A DNA stretch of 64,000 bases from Bacteroidota bacterium. Its GTDB lineage: Bacteria; Bacteroidota; Bacteroidia; J057; JADKCL01. The notes under the pieces are model-generated. The model was not told the origin of the DNA. It did no database searches and was given only the letters and a program-made list of their open reading frames with translations. The stretch is taken from NCBI GenBank assembly GCA_016718825.1, contig JADKCL010000073.1:124001-188000 (forward strand), in the 5' to 3' direction. Made by a program: the position numbers and the translations under genes. Shown one piece after another: positions 36,990 to 45,804 of the stretch; position 1 is the stretch's first letter; every line of letters begins with the position of its first letter.

Positions 36990-38726
36990 ATGAATATCAA
37001 AAAAACATTTTTGACGCTCCTTGCTATTGCCTTTTCTTTCGGAATCATTTCTGCACAGACGGCTCGTCTTCAGGTGATTCACAACTCTGCCGATGCCGCC
37101 GCAAGTACCGTGGACATCTGGCTTACCGTCGGGATGATGCCATCCACGAAATTGATCGATGACTTGCAATTCCGTAACGCATCCGCCTTCATTGATGCCC
37201 CTGCAGGCGTCGCCTTGAAGGTTGGTGTTGCGCCAGCAAACTCCATGATGGTGACCGACACCATCAAAAACTTCAATTTGACATTGACAACAGGTGCCAC
37301 CTACGTTGCCGTTGCAAACGGTATCGTGAGTGCAAGCGGTTATGCTCCAGCACCAGCCTTTGGTCTTGACATTTACGCGATGGGCCGTGAAGCTGCCACA
37401 ATGGGCACCAATACCGACGTGCTTGTTTGCCATGGTTCGACAGATGCCCCGACAGTGGACGTCGTCGAAGTTGGTGCCGGCGCGGGTCTATTGGTAGACA
37501 ATGCCTCCTACAATGACTTTGCTGGCTATCTTCAGTTGCCAACTGCTGATTATTCTATCCAAGTGCGCACCGGAGAAGGCAACACGACTGTCGCACAGTA
37601 CGATGCACCGCTTGCCACATTGGGCTTGAATGGCGCTGCAGCTGTCGTCGTTGCTTCCGGATTCTTGAATCCAGCCAACAACAGCAATGGTCCAGCCTTT
37701 GGTCTGTATGTCGCATTGCCAACAGGAGGCGCCTTGGTCGCCTTGCCTTCGGCCCCCATCTCTACCGCCCGTGTACAGGTGATCCACAATTCCGCAGACC
37801 TTGCAGCCGCCACGGTAGACGTATGGCTCGACAATACCTTGTTACTGGACAACTTCGCATTCCGCACTGCCTCCCCATTTATTGATGCCCCGGCAGGATC
37901 GGCTTTCGACATCCGCATCCAAGGCCCTACATCGACCGACACACTGAATCCGATTGCCAAGTTTACCTACACGTTGACTGGCGGCGAAAAATACATCTTG
38001 GTCGCCAATGGCATTGTGTCCGCAACCGGCTACAGCCCAGCAACAGCTTTCGATATCTTGGTGAAAAGCGGTGCCAAAGAGAAGGCCACCACGCCAGGCA
38101 ATGTCGATGTTCTCGTATTGCACGGTGCAACCGACGCTCCAGCAGTGGATGTTGTGGAAACAGGCGTAGGAGCAGGTATCTTGGTGCCCAACGCGACTTA
38201 CAGCAACTTCTACGGCTACCTTGACTTGGGAACGGCTGATTATGCTCTGAGCATCAATGCAGCAGGAACGTCGACAACTGTAGCAACTTACCAAGCACCT
38301 TTGGCGACACTGGGCTTGGCAAACGAGGCTTTCACTGTGCTAGCATCCGGATTCCTCAGCCCATCGAGCAACAGCAACGGTCCCGCATTTGGCCTCTGGG
38401 TGGCACTTGCTGCTGGCGGAAACTTGGTCGAATTGCCCTTGCTTACGGGTGTAGAAGAACTTGCTAGCAATGTTATCGGCAAAACTTATCCAAATCCTGC
38501 AACCGACGTCGTTCATGTTCAATACTCCTTGAAGACGCCTGCGGTCATCGCATTGAAAGTGCGTGACTTGAGCGGTCGTGAATTGATGACGGAAAATCTC
38601 GGAATTCAATCCGTTGGCGGTCACGAAATGGACGTCAATGTAAGCACCTTGCCAGCAGGCTCCTATCTGCTGGAACTGAGCGGAGACCAACAGCGTTTGG
38701 TCCAGAAAATCAGCGTGGTGCGCTAA
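36990..38726 (+). CDS. DUF4397 repeat protein with type A T9SS domain
   Basis: 578 residues. A signal peptide (TFLTLLAIAFSFGIISAQ) is followed by two similar halves of about 230 residues; each starts with ARLQVIHNSAD / ARVQVIHNSAD and ends with ASGFLNPANNSNGPAFGLYVAL / ASGFLSPSSNSNGPAFGLWVAL. Inside each half the DUF4397 pattern (VDIW/VDVWL, FIDAPAG, VANGIVSA.GY) recurs. The C-terminus (KTYPNPATDVVHVQYSL, RDLSGRELM, LPAGSYLLEL) is the type A sorting domain. An exported, possibly adhesive protein; function unknown. The halves show an internal duplication. Confidence 0.85.
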   Translation: MNIKKTFLTLLAIAFSFGIISAQTARLQVIHNSADAAASTVDIWLTVGMMPSTKLIDDLQFRNASAFIDAPAGVALKVGVAPANSMMVTDTIKNFNLTLTTGATYVAVANGIVSASGYAPAPAFGLDIYAMGREAATMGTNTDVLVCHGSTDAPTVDVVEVGAGAGLLVDNASYNDFAGYLQLPTADYSIQVRTGEGNTTVAQYDAPLATLGLNGAAAVVVASGFLNPANNSNGPAFGLYVALPTGGALVALPSAPISTARVQVIHNSADLAAATVDVWLDNTLLLDNFAFRTASPFIDAPAGSAFDIRIQGPTSTDTLNPIAKFTYTLTGGEKYILVANGIVSATGYSPATAFDILVKSGAKEKATTPGNVDVLVLHGATDAPAVDVVETGVGAGILVPNATYSNFYGYLDLGTADYALSINAAGTSTTVATYQAPLATLGLANEAFTVLASGFLSPSSNSNGPAFGLWVALAAGGNLVELPLLTGVEELASNVIGKTYPNPATDVVHVQYSLKTPAVIALKVRDLSGRELMTENLGIQSVGGHEMDVNVSTLPAGSYLLELSGDQQRLVQKISVVR

Positions 38727-38755
38727 GAATCATAGAGGGTGATTGGTTTTTGAGG

Positions 38756-38795
38756 ATGGCTCACGTGCATGCACGTGGGCCATTTCTCTTTTCTA
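38756..38795 (+). terminator. Intrinsic terminator after the DUF4397 gene
   Basis: 12-bp stem (38756-38767 with 38772-38783, one G-U pair) and a four-base loop, followed by ttctcttttct. It lies between convergent genes and could serve both. Confidence 0.75.
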
Positions 38796-38816
38796 GGATT
38801 CGACGCGACCCAATTC

Positions 38817-39920
38817 TTATTCCTTCACGAACTTCACCGCAACATCGATCCCCGCCTCGGGTGCTTGCAGCTTCACCAAATATATACCTGCGCTGATTTC
38901 GATTCCCGCCAATAAAACATGGTGCCTGCCGGCGGGCATGTTTTCGGAAAGAAGCGAATGGACAATACGCCCTTGAAGGTCCGTGATTTGGAGTTCAGTG
39001 GCTGAAGGATTCCTGAGCTCAAAACTGATCACACTTTTCGAAGAAACCGGATTTGGATAAACCGTCAATGCATCCGAAACCTCATTCGGAGAATCAATGC
39101 CCACCACGGGACCAAATCCAATGAAAGTCACCGGCCCATTCCCATTGGGAATTCCCAAGGTATCAATGCCTTTTGCATAGCAGATATCTGCAGGATTGTT
39201 GATGCCGGGGGCGGTGATCGTGACGGCAGCTCCCACAAAATTGGTATCGTAACGGCTGATGCGGATCGGCGACCACGACGAAATGTAATAATGTCCCAAA
39301 CCATCGTCGTCAATTCCGTCGATTTTGCCGACGCCCGTAGTGGTCACCGTGGTCACCGCAAATCCGTTGAGGTCCACCGCTTTGATGGGCGCATTGGAGG
39401 TATTCCAATTGGTGAACAAGAGGCGTTGGTGAAGGCTGTCATAAATAATTCCGTTGGGAGTCGTTACCGTTGCACTGACAATCTCCGTCACAGCTGGAAA
39501 TGAAAGACTTGCAACATTGATTTCGAAGATTTTTTTGTTGCTGAAACAGGTGGCGTAGAGCCGGTCCACCCCGTCATTGGTCAATCCGTTGAGAAATGCT
39601 GAGCCCGGAACGGTTACCTGCATCACCTCCAATTCGGTCGTAAGGTCATAGCCGTAGATTTTGGTTCCTTCGCAGGTGAATAGGGTATTTCCAAGAATTT
39701 CCATGCCATGCGAAGCCTTCAACCCTGTTCCAAAATAGCTCACAACCGCATTGGAGTCCCGCTGAATGATACTTGTGCCATTGTCGGAAGTGAACCAGCG
39801 TTTGCCGGCGTAGTCATATTCGACGCTTTCACCTCGGAAGACGGGTTGGGCGAGGGTGAAGAGCGGTAGAATGCACACCAAAACGAATAGTCCAAGAATG
39901 TAGGAAGCAATTTTTTTCAT
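38817..39920 (-). CDS. Secreted NHL/SMP-30-like protein with type A T9SS domain
   Basis: 367 residues. Signal peptide (SYILGLFVLVCILPLFTLAQ), then a beta-propeller-like middle (KRWFTSDNGTSIIQRDSN, LNGLTNDGVDRLYATCFSNKKIFEI, TPNGIIYDSLHQRLLFTNW, KIDGIDDDGLGHYYISSW) typical of SMP-30/NHL sugar-lactonase-like propellers. The tail (ALTVYPNPVSSKSVISFEL, ITDLQGRIVHSL, SAGIYLVKL) is the type A sorting domain. Function unknown. Confidence 0.8.
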   Translation of the reverse strand: MKKIASYILGLFVLVCILPLFTLAQPVFRGESVEYDYAGKRWFTSDNGTSIIQRDSNAVVSYFGTGLKASHGMEILGNTLFTCEGTKIYGYDLTTELEVMQVTVPGSAFLNGLTNDGVDRLYATCFSNKKIFEINVASLSFPAVTEIVSATVTTPNGIIYDSLHQRLLFTNWNTSNAPIKAVDLNGFAVTTVTTTGVGKIDGIDDDGLGHYYISSWSPIRISRYDTNFVGAAVTITAPGINNPADICYAKGIDTLGIPNGNGPVTFIGFGPVVGIDSPNEVSDALTVYPNPVSSKSVISFELRNPSATELQITDLQGRIVHSLLSENMPAGRHHVLLAGIEISAGIYLVKLQAPEAGIDVAVKFVKE

Positions 39921-39983
39921 CTGGTCCAGGCACCATTTTTTTGAGCCTTCTGCCGAAAGTTAGCAATTCCAGCTAGGTTCTCG

Positions 39984-41549
39984 TCAATCAAGTCCGAGCT
40001 CTTTTCCAAAGGAACGTTTACAGCTGTTGATATCGTCGCTGTAGGGCGCCATTTCAAGCCCTTTGGTTAGGCAAAGTTTGGCCATTTTGTAATCTGCCAT
40101 TCTGATATACGATCTTACGGCGCAGGCATAAACCGATCCGATCACGTCTGACATGTCAATTCCTGGCTTAGCCAATTGCTGTTGCTCGAATCGCGTCAAA
40201 AACCGTTGACCAATTTCGCGTTCGTCCGCCTCAAATTTTGAACCGGCGATAGCCATTATGAGCACGAGATAGGTACTGTTGAAATTGTCCATGGCCTTGA
40301 CGAAGGGATATTTAGCAGCAAATACATCCATGGAATCCAAACATGCGAGGTAGTCATTGTTTCGGGCGAACTGAAACACAAAGCTTGCCACCAAGCTGTT
40401 ACGGACTTGACCATGCCACGGCTTCAATTGATACAACTGTTGTGCAATTCCGTAGGCACCGACTCGGTCAGAATTCCAAGATTTATCATACCGTTCGCCA
40501 AGCATGCGAAATTGGGCCTCGCGGTAGATCAAAGTATCTGATTGCATGGTACGCAAAACTGGCTCCAATTGATCCCAATCATCTTCGGAGTAATTTTGAT
40601 TGACAAATTCCTCCAATTCGCTTCGCAGAATGGCGAATGCCTCCTTTGATCGGATCAGGTCAGAGCGGTATTGAACGATCAGCATGGCTACTTTCACACG
40701 GTCAATGCCTTTGATCTCCCCGAATGCCAGATCCATCAAATTCGCGATAAAAACCACCATTTCGTTCTGCTCACAGGGATACAAGAAAAGCGATTTCAGC
40801 GATTGTTGCCTTGCACGCGCCCATTCCCCTGCTTCCAAAGCTAGCAAGGCATCGTTTTTATAATGCAATCCGGCAAGCTGCTGAATTGTGATTTTTTCGT
40901 CTTTCAAATAGACATCCAGGAAGAGACTTGACGCTGACTTTTCCGCGATTTCCTGTTCGGAAGCAAGATCCGAAGCAATCAACGACCGTGCAATCGCCTT
41001 CTGTAACCTGTCACTCGGCATGAATACACCTTTTTTGGGATCCGTTGATTCGATGATGGTCGCTTCGGTCCCAGCGGTGAGGTAAACGTGGTTGGGACGC
41101 TCATACACTTGAAATTCAATTCCGAGCTTTTCCAGTACAAATGCATACAGGGCGGTTCCCGTGACACAATTATAAGTACCCGAATCAATCAGCGTGGGAA
41201 AATCTACAATGAACTGATATTTAAGCAGATACTTTTCATGAAGCACCTTCTGGAGGTACTCCAATTTCTTGCCCATCGTTTTTCTTTCTGCAATTGGATT
41301 CCGCACCTCAGCAACGATCCCCTCGATAAATTGCTTTGCATTCACAATTTGTTTCTGTTCCGTTCCTGGATCGATTACGACAAACAGGTCAACTGCTTGT
41401 TGACTTGCGTTGCCCAAGGATAGAAAGACTTCCTTTTCAACCGGATTTTCAAAAACGATGTCCGCAAGGTTGAGGGATTGGGCGTTTCCCCGACCAATTA
41501 CAAGCATGAAAGTGATCGACAGGAGAATGGATTTGATTGTGTGAATCAT
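39984..41549 (-). CDS. Secreted protein with transglutaminase-like triad
   Basis: 521 residues with a signal peptide (ILLSITFMLVIGRGNAQ). Residues about 60-175 look like a transglutaminase-like (papain-fold) domain: Cys128 in GTYNCVTGTALYAFVLEKLGI, His154 in ERPNHVYLTAG, and Asp170 in IIESTDPKKG give the Cys-His-Asp order expected. The rest is helical and may hold degenerate tetratricopeptide repeats (ALLALEAGEWARARQQSLKSLFLYP). Family membership is my reading of the motifs; the activity, if any, could be protease, amidase or cross-linking. No T9SS tail. TATTTTCG (minus strand, ~41575) is a possible -7 box. Confidence 0.6.
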   Translation of the reverse strand: MIHTIKSILLSITFMLVIGRGNAQSLNLADIVFENPVEKEVFLSLGNASQQAVDLFVVIDPGTEQKQIVNAKQFIEGIVAEVRNPIAERKTMGKKLEYLQKVLHEKYLLKYQFIVDFPTLIDSGTYNCVTGTALYAFVLEKLGIEFQVYERPNHVYLTAGTEATIIESTDPKKGVFMPSDRLQKAIARSLIASDLASEQEIAEKSASSLFLDVYLKDEKITIQQLAGLHYKNDALLALEAGEWARARQQSLKSLFLYPCEQNEMVVFIANLMDLAFGEIKGIDRVKVAMLIVQYRSDLIRSKEAFAILRSELEEFVNQNYSEDDWDQLEPVLRTMQSDTLIYREAQFRMLGERYDKSWNSDRVGAYGIAQQLYQLKPWHGQVRNSLVASFVFQFARNNDYLACLDSMDVFAAKYPFVKAMDNFNSTYLVLIMAIAGSKFEADEREIGQRFLTRFEQQQLAKPGIDMSDVIGSVYACAVRSYIRMADYKMAKLCLTKGLEMAPYSDDINSCKRSFGKELGLD

Positions 41550-41621
41550 AGGAATTGAATGGGTAAATGTTTTCCGAAAATATCAATTTTTTGTCCCAAA
41601 CCAAAAATGATACCAACGCAA

Positions 41622-41650
41622 CAGCGGCTTCCCTTTTGAGGAAGCCGCTG
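41622..41650 (-). terminator. Terminator-like hairpin after groEL
   Basis: An 11-bp perfect stem (41622-41632 with 41640-41650) and a seven-base loop, 28 bases after the groEL stop. The following T run on the minus strand is weak. Confidence 0.7.
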
Positions 41651-41677
41651 CCGTATTCACTTTTTTGAGGAGCAGGA

Positions 41678-43333
41678 TTACATCATTCCACCCATGCCGC
41701 CCATTCCACCGCCGCCGCCGCCCATGGCAGGAGCGTTTTCTTCGGGCTCGTCGGTGATCACACACTCGGTGGTGAGGAGCAAGCCTGCGATGCTCGCAGC
41801 ATTCTCCAGTGCCGAACGGGTCACTTTGGTTGGGTCGATGATACCGGAAGCGTAGAGGTTTTCGTATTCCTCGGTGCGGGCGTTGAAGCCGAAGTCACCT
41901 TCGCCTTCGAGCACTTTGGCGAGGATCACGCCTGGCTCGAGGCCGGCGTTGGAAACGATCTGACGCAGCGGCTCTTCCAAGCAGCGACGTACGATGCTCA
42001 CGCCGACACCCACGTCACCCTTGAGGAGGTTGTCGTTGATGCCACCTTTGCCTGGGAGCAAGCTCTTGATCATCCGGACCAATGCTACGCCACCGCCAGG
42101 GACGATGCCTTCTTCGACGGCTGCGCGGGTTGCATGCAAAGCATCTTCCACACGGGCTTTCTTTTCCTTCATTTCCACCTCGGTAGCGGCACCGATGTAG
42201 AGGACTGCCACGCCACCTGCCAACTTGGCAAGGCGCTCTTGGAGTTTCTCCTTGTCGTAGTCGCTGGTGGTGTTTTCGATTTGGGTACGAATCTGGGCAA
42301 TGCGTGCCTTGATTTCGTCGCTTTCGCCAGCACCGTTGACGATGGTGGTGTTGTCTTTGTCGACAGTGATCTTCTCAGCACGGCCGAGCATGTCGAGCGT
42401 CGTGCTGTCGAGGCGGTAGCCGCGCTCTTCGCTGATGACGGCGCCGCCGGTGAGGATGGCGATGTCTTCGAGCATGGCTTTGCGGCGGTCACCGAAACCT
42501 GGGGCTTTGACAGCGCAGATTTTGAGGGCACCACGGATTTTGTTCACGACGAGGGTTGCGAGGGCTTCGCCATCAACATCCTCGGCAATGATCAACAAAG
42601 GAGCACCTGTTTGAACGACTTTCTCCAGAATTGGCAGAAGGTCTTTCATCGAGCTGATTTTCTTGTCATAAATGAGCACGAATGGGCGGTCCATGTCGAC
42701 TTCCATCGTGTCGGCGTTGGTCACGAAATAAGGTGACAAGTAGCCGCGGTCGAATTGCATACCTTCGACGGTGTCGAGGTAGGTTTCGAGGCCTTTGGCT
42801 TCTTCGACGGTAATGACACCGTCTTTGCCGACTTTTTCCATGGCCTGAGCGATCAACGCGCCGACTTCAGAGTCGTTGTTGGCAGAGATCGTTCCGACTT
42901 GTGCGATTTCTTTGCTGTCACCCACTGGACGGCTCAACTTCTTGAGGCCTTCGACAACCACTTTGACGGCTTCTTCGATGCCTTTTTTCAGTTCCATTGG
43001 ATTGGAACCGGCGGTGACGTTTTTGAAACCTTCACGCACGATCGCTTGTGCCAACACGGTTGCCGTGGTGGTACCGTCTCCGGCGATATCATTGGTTTTG
43101 GAGGCGACTTCCTTCACGAGCTGTGCGCCCATGTTTTCGATCGGATCCTTCAATTCGATTTCTTTGGCGACGGTGACGCCGTCCTTGGTGATATTTGGAG
43201 CACCGAATTTCTTGTCGATCACGACGTTACGACCTTTTGGGCCGAGTGTGACTTTGACGGCATCTGCCAACGCATCAACACCTGCCTTCAATTTGGCACG
43301 GGCGTCTGAGCTGAAATTGATATTTTTTGCCAT
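41678..43333 (-). CDS. groL: Chaperonin GroEL
   Basis: 551 residues. Nucleotide-binding segments (VTLGPKGRNVVIDK, DGVTVAKEI, AGDGTTTATVLA) and the apical domain are intact, and the protein ends in the usual Gly-Met tail (GGGGGGMGGMGGMM). It follows groES by 62 bases on the same transcript. GroEL forms the double-ring cytoplasmic folding chamber. Confidence 0.97.
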   Translation of the reverse strand: MAKNINFSSDARAKLKAGVDALADAVKVTLGPKGRNVVIDKKFGAPNITKDGVTVAKEIELKDPIENMGAQLVKEVASKTNDIAGDGTTTATVLAQAIVREGFKNVTAGSNPMELKKGIEEAVKVVVEGLKKLSRPVGDSKEIAQVGTISANNDSEVGALIAQAMEKVGKDGVITVEEAKGLETYLDTVEGMQFDRGYLSPYFVTNADTMEVDMDRPFVLIYDKKISSMKDLLPILEKVVQTGAPLLIIAEDVDGEALATLVVNKIRGALKICAVKAPGFGDRRKAMLEDIAILTGGAVISEERGYRLDSTTLDMLGRAEKITVDKDNTTIVNGAGESDEIKARIAQIRTQIENTTSDYDKEKLQERLAKLAGGVAVLYIGAATEVEMKEKKARVEDALHATRAAVEEGIVPGGGVALVRMIKSLLPGKGGINDNLLKGDVGVGVSIVRRCLEEPLRQIVSNAGLEPGVILAKVLEGEGDFGFNARTEEYENLYASGIIDPTKVTRSALENAASIAGLLLTTECVITDEPEENAPAMGGGGGGMGGMGGMM

Positions 43334-43395
43334 TTTCTTAATGTACAGCTAAATCTTGGTGAATTAGAAATTGGATGTTATTGTTGTCCAAGAGA

Positions 43396-43671
43396 TTAGA
43401 CCACAGCGAAAATATCGCTTTCCTTCATGATCAACACCTCTTTGCCGTCGATTTGAATCTCGGTGCCTGAGTATTTGCCATAAAGTACAGTGTCTCCGAC
43501 TTTGACGGTGGTAGGCTCATCTTTTTTGCCTGGGCCTACTGCCAAAACGGTACCGCGATGAGGTTTTTCCTTAGCGGTGTCAGGAATGAAAAGTCCCGAA
43601 GCGGTTTTTTCCTCAGCTTCTGCTGGCTGAATGACCACGCGGTCTGCCAATGGGCGAATGTTGAGTGACAT
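43396..43671 (-). CDS. groS: Co-chaperonin GroES
   Basis: 91 residues, normal length. The mobile loop (EKTASGLFIPDTAKEKPHRG) and the roof beta-hairpin (VGPGKKDEPTTVKVGDTVLYGKYSGTEI) are clear. First gene of the groESL operon. Unusually for this window, a full AGGAGG lies 10 bases upstream of the ATG. Confidence 0.96.
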   Translation of the reverse strand: MSLNIRPLADRVVIQPAEAEEKTASGLFIPDTAKEKPHRGTVLAVGPGKKDEPTTVKVGDTVLYGKYSGTEIQIDGKEVLIMKESDIFAVV

Positions 43672-43681
43672 ATTGGTAAAT

Positions 43682-43687
43682 CCTCCT
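43682..43687 (-). promoter_or_regulatory. Shine-Dalgarno sequence of groES
   Basis: AGGAGG on the minus strand, 10 bases before the ATG at 43671. Other genes in the window lack such a site, so groES appears to be initiated more strongly or differently. Confidence 0.7.
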
Positions 43688-43788
43688 ATTATTTTGATTT
43701 AAGAGTGTTTTAAAACTGATTGGCTCCAATCGAAAACTGTGCCACGGACAGATTTAGTGACAGATTTGCAGGTTGGGCTGAAGTTTTG

Positions 43789-44145
43789 TCAGGTGGGACT
43801 TGGAGTTTGGGGGGGAGTCCGGGGCGCCAACCAGTTCGTGGCTTGATGTCTATTCGATCTGGGTGCCCCCGAATTGCTTTGGAATCTTTGCCTGATCCTT
43901 CTTGACATTTCCTCCCCAGAAATTCCTTTGCCGTTGGCTATGTCATCCATTCCCTTCTTGAGACTTTCAAGGAGAGCCGCCCTACTTAGGGGGGTACCAT
44001 CACGCTCGTATTCAACGATTTCCTCCAGGTAGCTTTGCTGGATCAAATTTACAACGTGCTCCAAGAGCTTACGATCCTCAAGCGTGGATAGCATCTCTAC
44101 ACCTTTTTTGCGAAGTGCCTTCGTGTCTTCTGTAATTTCAGCCAT
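43789..44145 (-). CDS. Small helical protein, antitoxin-like
   Basis: 118 residues from the ATG at 44145 (MAEITEDTKALRKKGVEML). The core (DRKLLEHVVNLIQQSYLEEIVEYE, LSRAALLESLKKGMDDIANGKGISGEEM) resembles the antitoxins of type II systems whose C-termini end in 'kG.iS.eE'. No toxin gene is adjacent; downstream is groES. The last 28 residues are Pro/Arg/Thr-rich low complexity and may be read-through of a truncated end. The open frame continues upstream to 44181, but a perfect promoter sits there, so the ATG at 44145 is the start. Confidence 0.6.
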   Translation of the reverse strand: MAEITEDTKALRKKGVEMLSTLEDRKLLEHVVNLIQQSYLEEIVEYERDGTPLSRAALLESLKKGMDDIANGKGISGEEMSRRIRQRFQSNSGAPRSNRHQATNWLAPRTPPQTPSPT

Positions 44146-44150
44146 GGTAC

Positions 44151-44181
44151 CAAATATAGACTTTCGGTAGCGAAATGTCAA
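44151..44181 (-). promoter_or_regulatory. Promoter of the antitoxin-like gene, near-leaderless
   Basis: Minus strand: TTG (44179-44181), 20-base spacer, TATATTTG (44151-44158). Five bases separate the -7 box from the ATG. Confidence 0.75.
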
Positions 44182-44322
44182 TCGTGAATGCGATTCAAAT
44201 TCCCAGCAAAACGCTCAATCCAACGATCCATTTCCTAGCCCTGAATGTCTTCACCTCCTTCAATGGAGGAATTGGCCTTTTCCTTTATCTCAAATAAATT
44301 GTTGCAAGAAAAAATCGAAGGA

Positions 44323-45591
44323 CTACCCCTTCACTCCTACCCGCTCCAAGTCAAACAGGTCGTTCAACAAGTCGATCAAAGTCTCTTGCTCGCCGCGTTT
44401 GCAGGCTGCTTTCAGTTGAAGCACAGGCAGTTTCATGATTTTATTCATCATGCCAGCGGTCGCTTTGTCGAGCAATTCCGCCTCGGACGGGCTTGCCGTC
44501 TTCAAATAGCGCACAAGCTCTTCCTGACGGATCTGTTCCAAGGCATCTTTGAGCTTCTGAATGGTCGGCGAAATGCTCAATTCGCGGCTCCAGTCGCCGA
44601 AGGCATGGATTTCATGGGCAATGATGTCCCTCACTTGGTGACTTGCCTCTTGCCTTTTGCGCAGCGTTTCGTCGGTTTTGGCCTTGATTTCGTCGAGGGT
44701 GTAGACGACGATTCCGGCTTGATGCTCCAAAGCGGGTTCAATGCAACGCGGAACGCCGAGATCAATGAGAAAATGCTGGGCAAATCCGCCGTCATGGTCA
44801 AGCATGCCCGACGTCAACACCGGCTCCGGTGAAGCTACGGCAGCAATCAACACATTAAACTGATGTGCCACCGCGGCCAAATTTTCATAAGGAATGCATT
44901 CAAAACCAAGCTCTTGCGCCAATGCCTCAGATTTACCCAAGCTGCGGTTCATCACGGCAATGCGCGTGAAGTTCCCACCAGCCAAGTTGCGGGCGACGTC
45001 ATCACCCATTTCGCCAAGGCCGACCACCAACACACTCGGACGAGGAAGCATGACAACCAAATCCTTGGCCAATTGAGCGGCTGCATAACTCACGGAGGCA
45101 GCACCGTCACGGTAGGCAGTCTCCTGCTGCACGCGTTTATTGGCATGAAAAATTGTGTGCAAAAGTCTGTGCAAAACCGGCCCGGCAAGTTTCAATTCGG
45201 CAGCTCGCGAATAAGCCTGTTTGACTTGGTTGCTGATCTGAATGTCGCCCAAAACCTGCGAACGCAGGCCCATCGCCACTTCAAACAAGTGGGTCACCGC
45301 CAACGCATTGTCATCGATCAGATGAAAATACTGACGCCATTCCAAAAGATTAAATTGCCCTTGCTCATGCAGCAGCAACGTGAGTACGGAATCCAAATGC
45401 TCCGAATCGCCCACGAAATAGACCTCTGTACGGTTGCAAGTGCTGAGTACAAACACCTCCTCCAAGCCCAAAACCTCATGAATGCGTTGCGAAACCGATG
45501 CACAAGACTCCGCCGTCAGATGCATTTGCTCCCGCTTGTCAAGGGAGGCGTTTTCGTAGGAGATACTAATTGCTTTGAAAGAGAACTGCAT
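44323..45591 (-). CDS. hemA: Glutamyl-tRNA reductase
   Basis: 422 residues, normal for the family. The catalytic Cys is in VLSTCNRTEVYF and GLRSQVLGDIQI is the second signature; the NADPH-binding domain (VLVVGLGEMGDDVARNL) and C-terminal dimerisation helix are complete. It reduces glutamyl-tRNA to glutamate-1-semialdehyde, the first step of tetrapyrrole synthesis in the C5 pathway. Transcribed alone here; other hem genes are not in the window. Confidence 0.95.
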   Translation of the reverse strand: MQFSFKAISISYENASLDKREQMHLTAESCASVSQRIHEVLGLEEVFVLSTCNRTEVYFVGDSEHLDSVLTLLLHEQGQFNLLEWRQYFHLIDDNALAVTHLFEVAMGLRSQVLGDIQISNQVKQAYSRAAELKLAGPVLHRLLHTIFHANKRVQQETAYRDGAASVSYAAAQLAKDLVVMLPRPSVLVVGLGEMGDDVARNLAGGNFTRIAVMNRSLGKSEALAQELGFECIPYENLAAVAHQFNVLIAAVASPEPVLTSGMLDHDGGFAQHFLIDLGVPRCIEPALEHQAGIVVYTLDEIKAKTDETLRKRQEASHQVRDIIAHEIHAFGDWSRELSISPTIQKLKDALEQIRQEELVRYLKTASPSEAELLDKATAGMMNKIMKLPVLQLKAACKRGEQETLIDLLNDLFDLERVGVKG

Positions 45592-45655
45592 AGCACGCTT
45601 CGATCACAAAAATTGCGGTGAACTTCACCAAGAATCCTTATTATTGGACGCTGCG

Positions 45656-45690
45656 CAAATATAGGAGCCTAACACTTGATTGCTTTCAAA
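45656..45690 (-). promoter_or_regulatory. Promoter of hemA
   Basis: Minus strand: TTTG (45687-45690), 23-base spacer, TATATTTG (45656-45663). The leader would be about 60 bases, longer than at most other genes in the window and able to hold regulation. Confidence 0.65.
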
Positions 45691-45765
45691 ATTGAGTATT
45701 ATCAGGCGACATTGCGACATTTCTTTTGCATTGAATTGCTGATCAGCGACTTGTAGTTTTACAAC

Positions 45766-45804
45766 ATGTACTTAAAAAAGCTGACATTCGTCAGGATTTC
45801 ATGA
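45766..45804 (+). CDS. 12-codon leader ORF coupled to the histidine kinase
   Basis: ATG at 45766 encodes MYLKKLTFVRIS and stops at TGA 45802-45804, overlapping the kinase ATG (45801) as ATGA. TAGTTTTA (45754-45761), with TTG 20 bases upstream, lies four bases before this ATG, so the transcript should start at or very near it. That placement makes translation of the small ORF likely and suggests translational coupling. No peptide evidence is available. Confidence 0.5.
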   Translation: MYLKKLTFVRIS

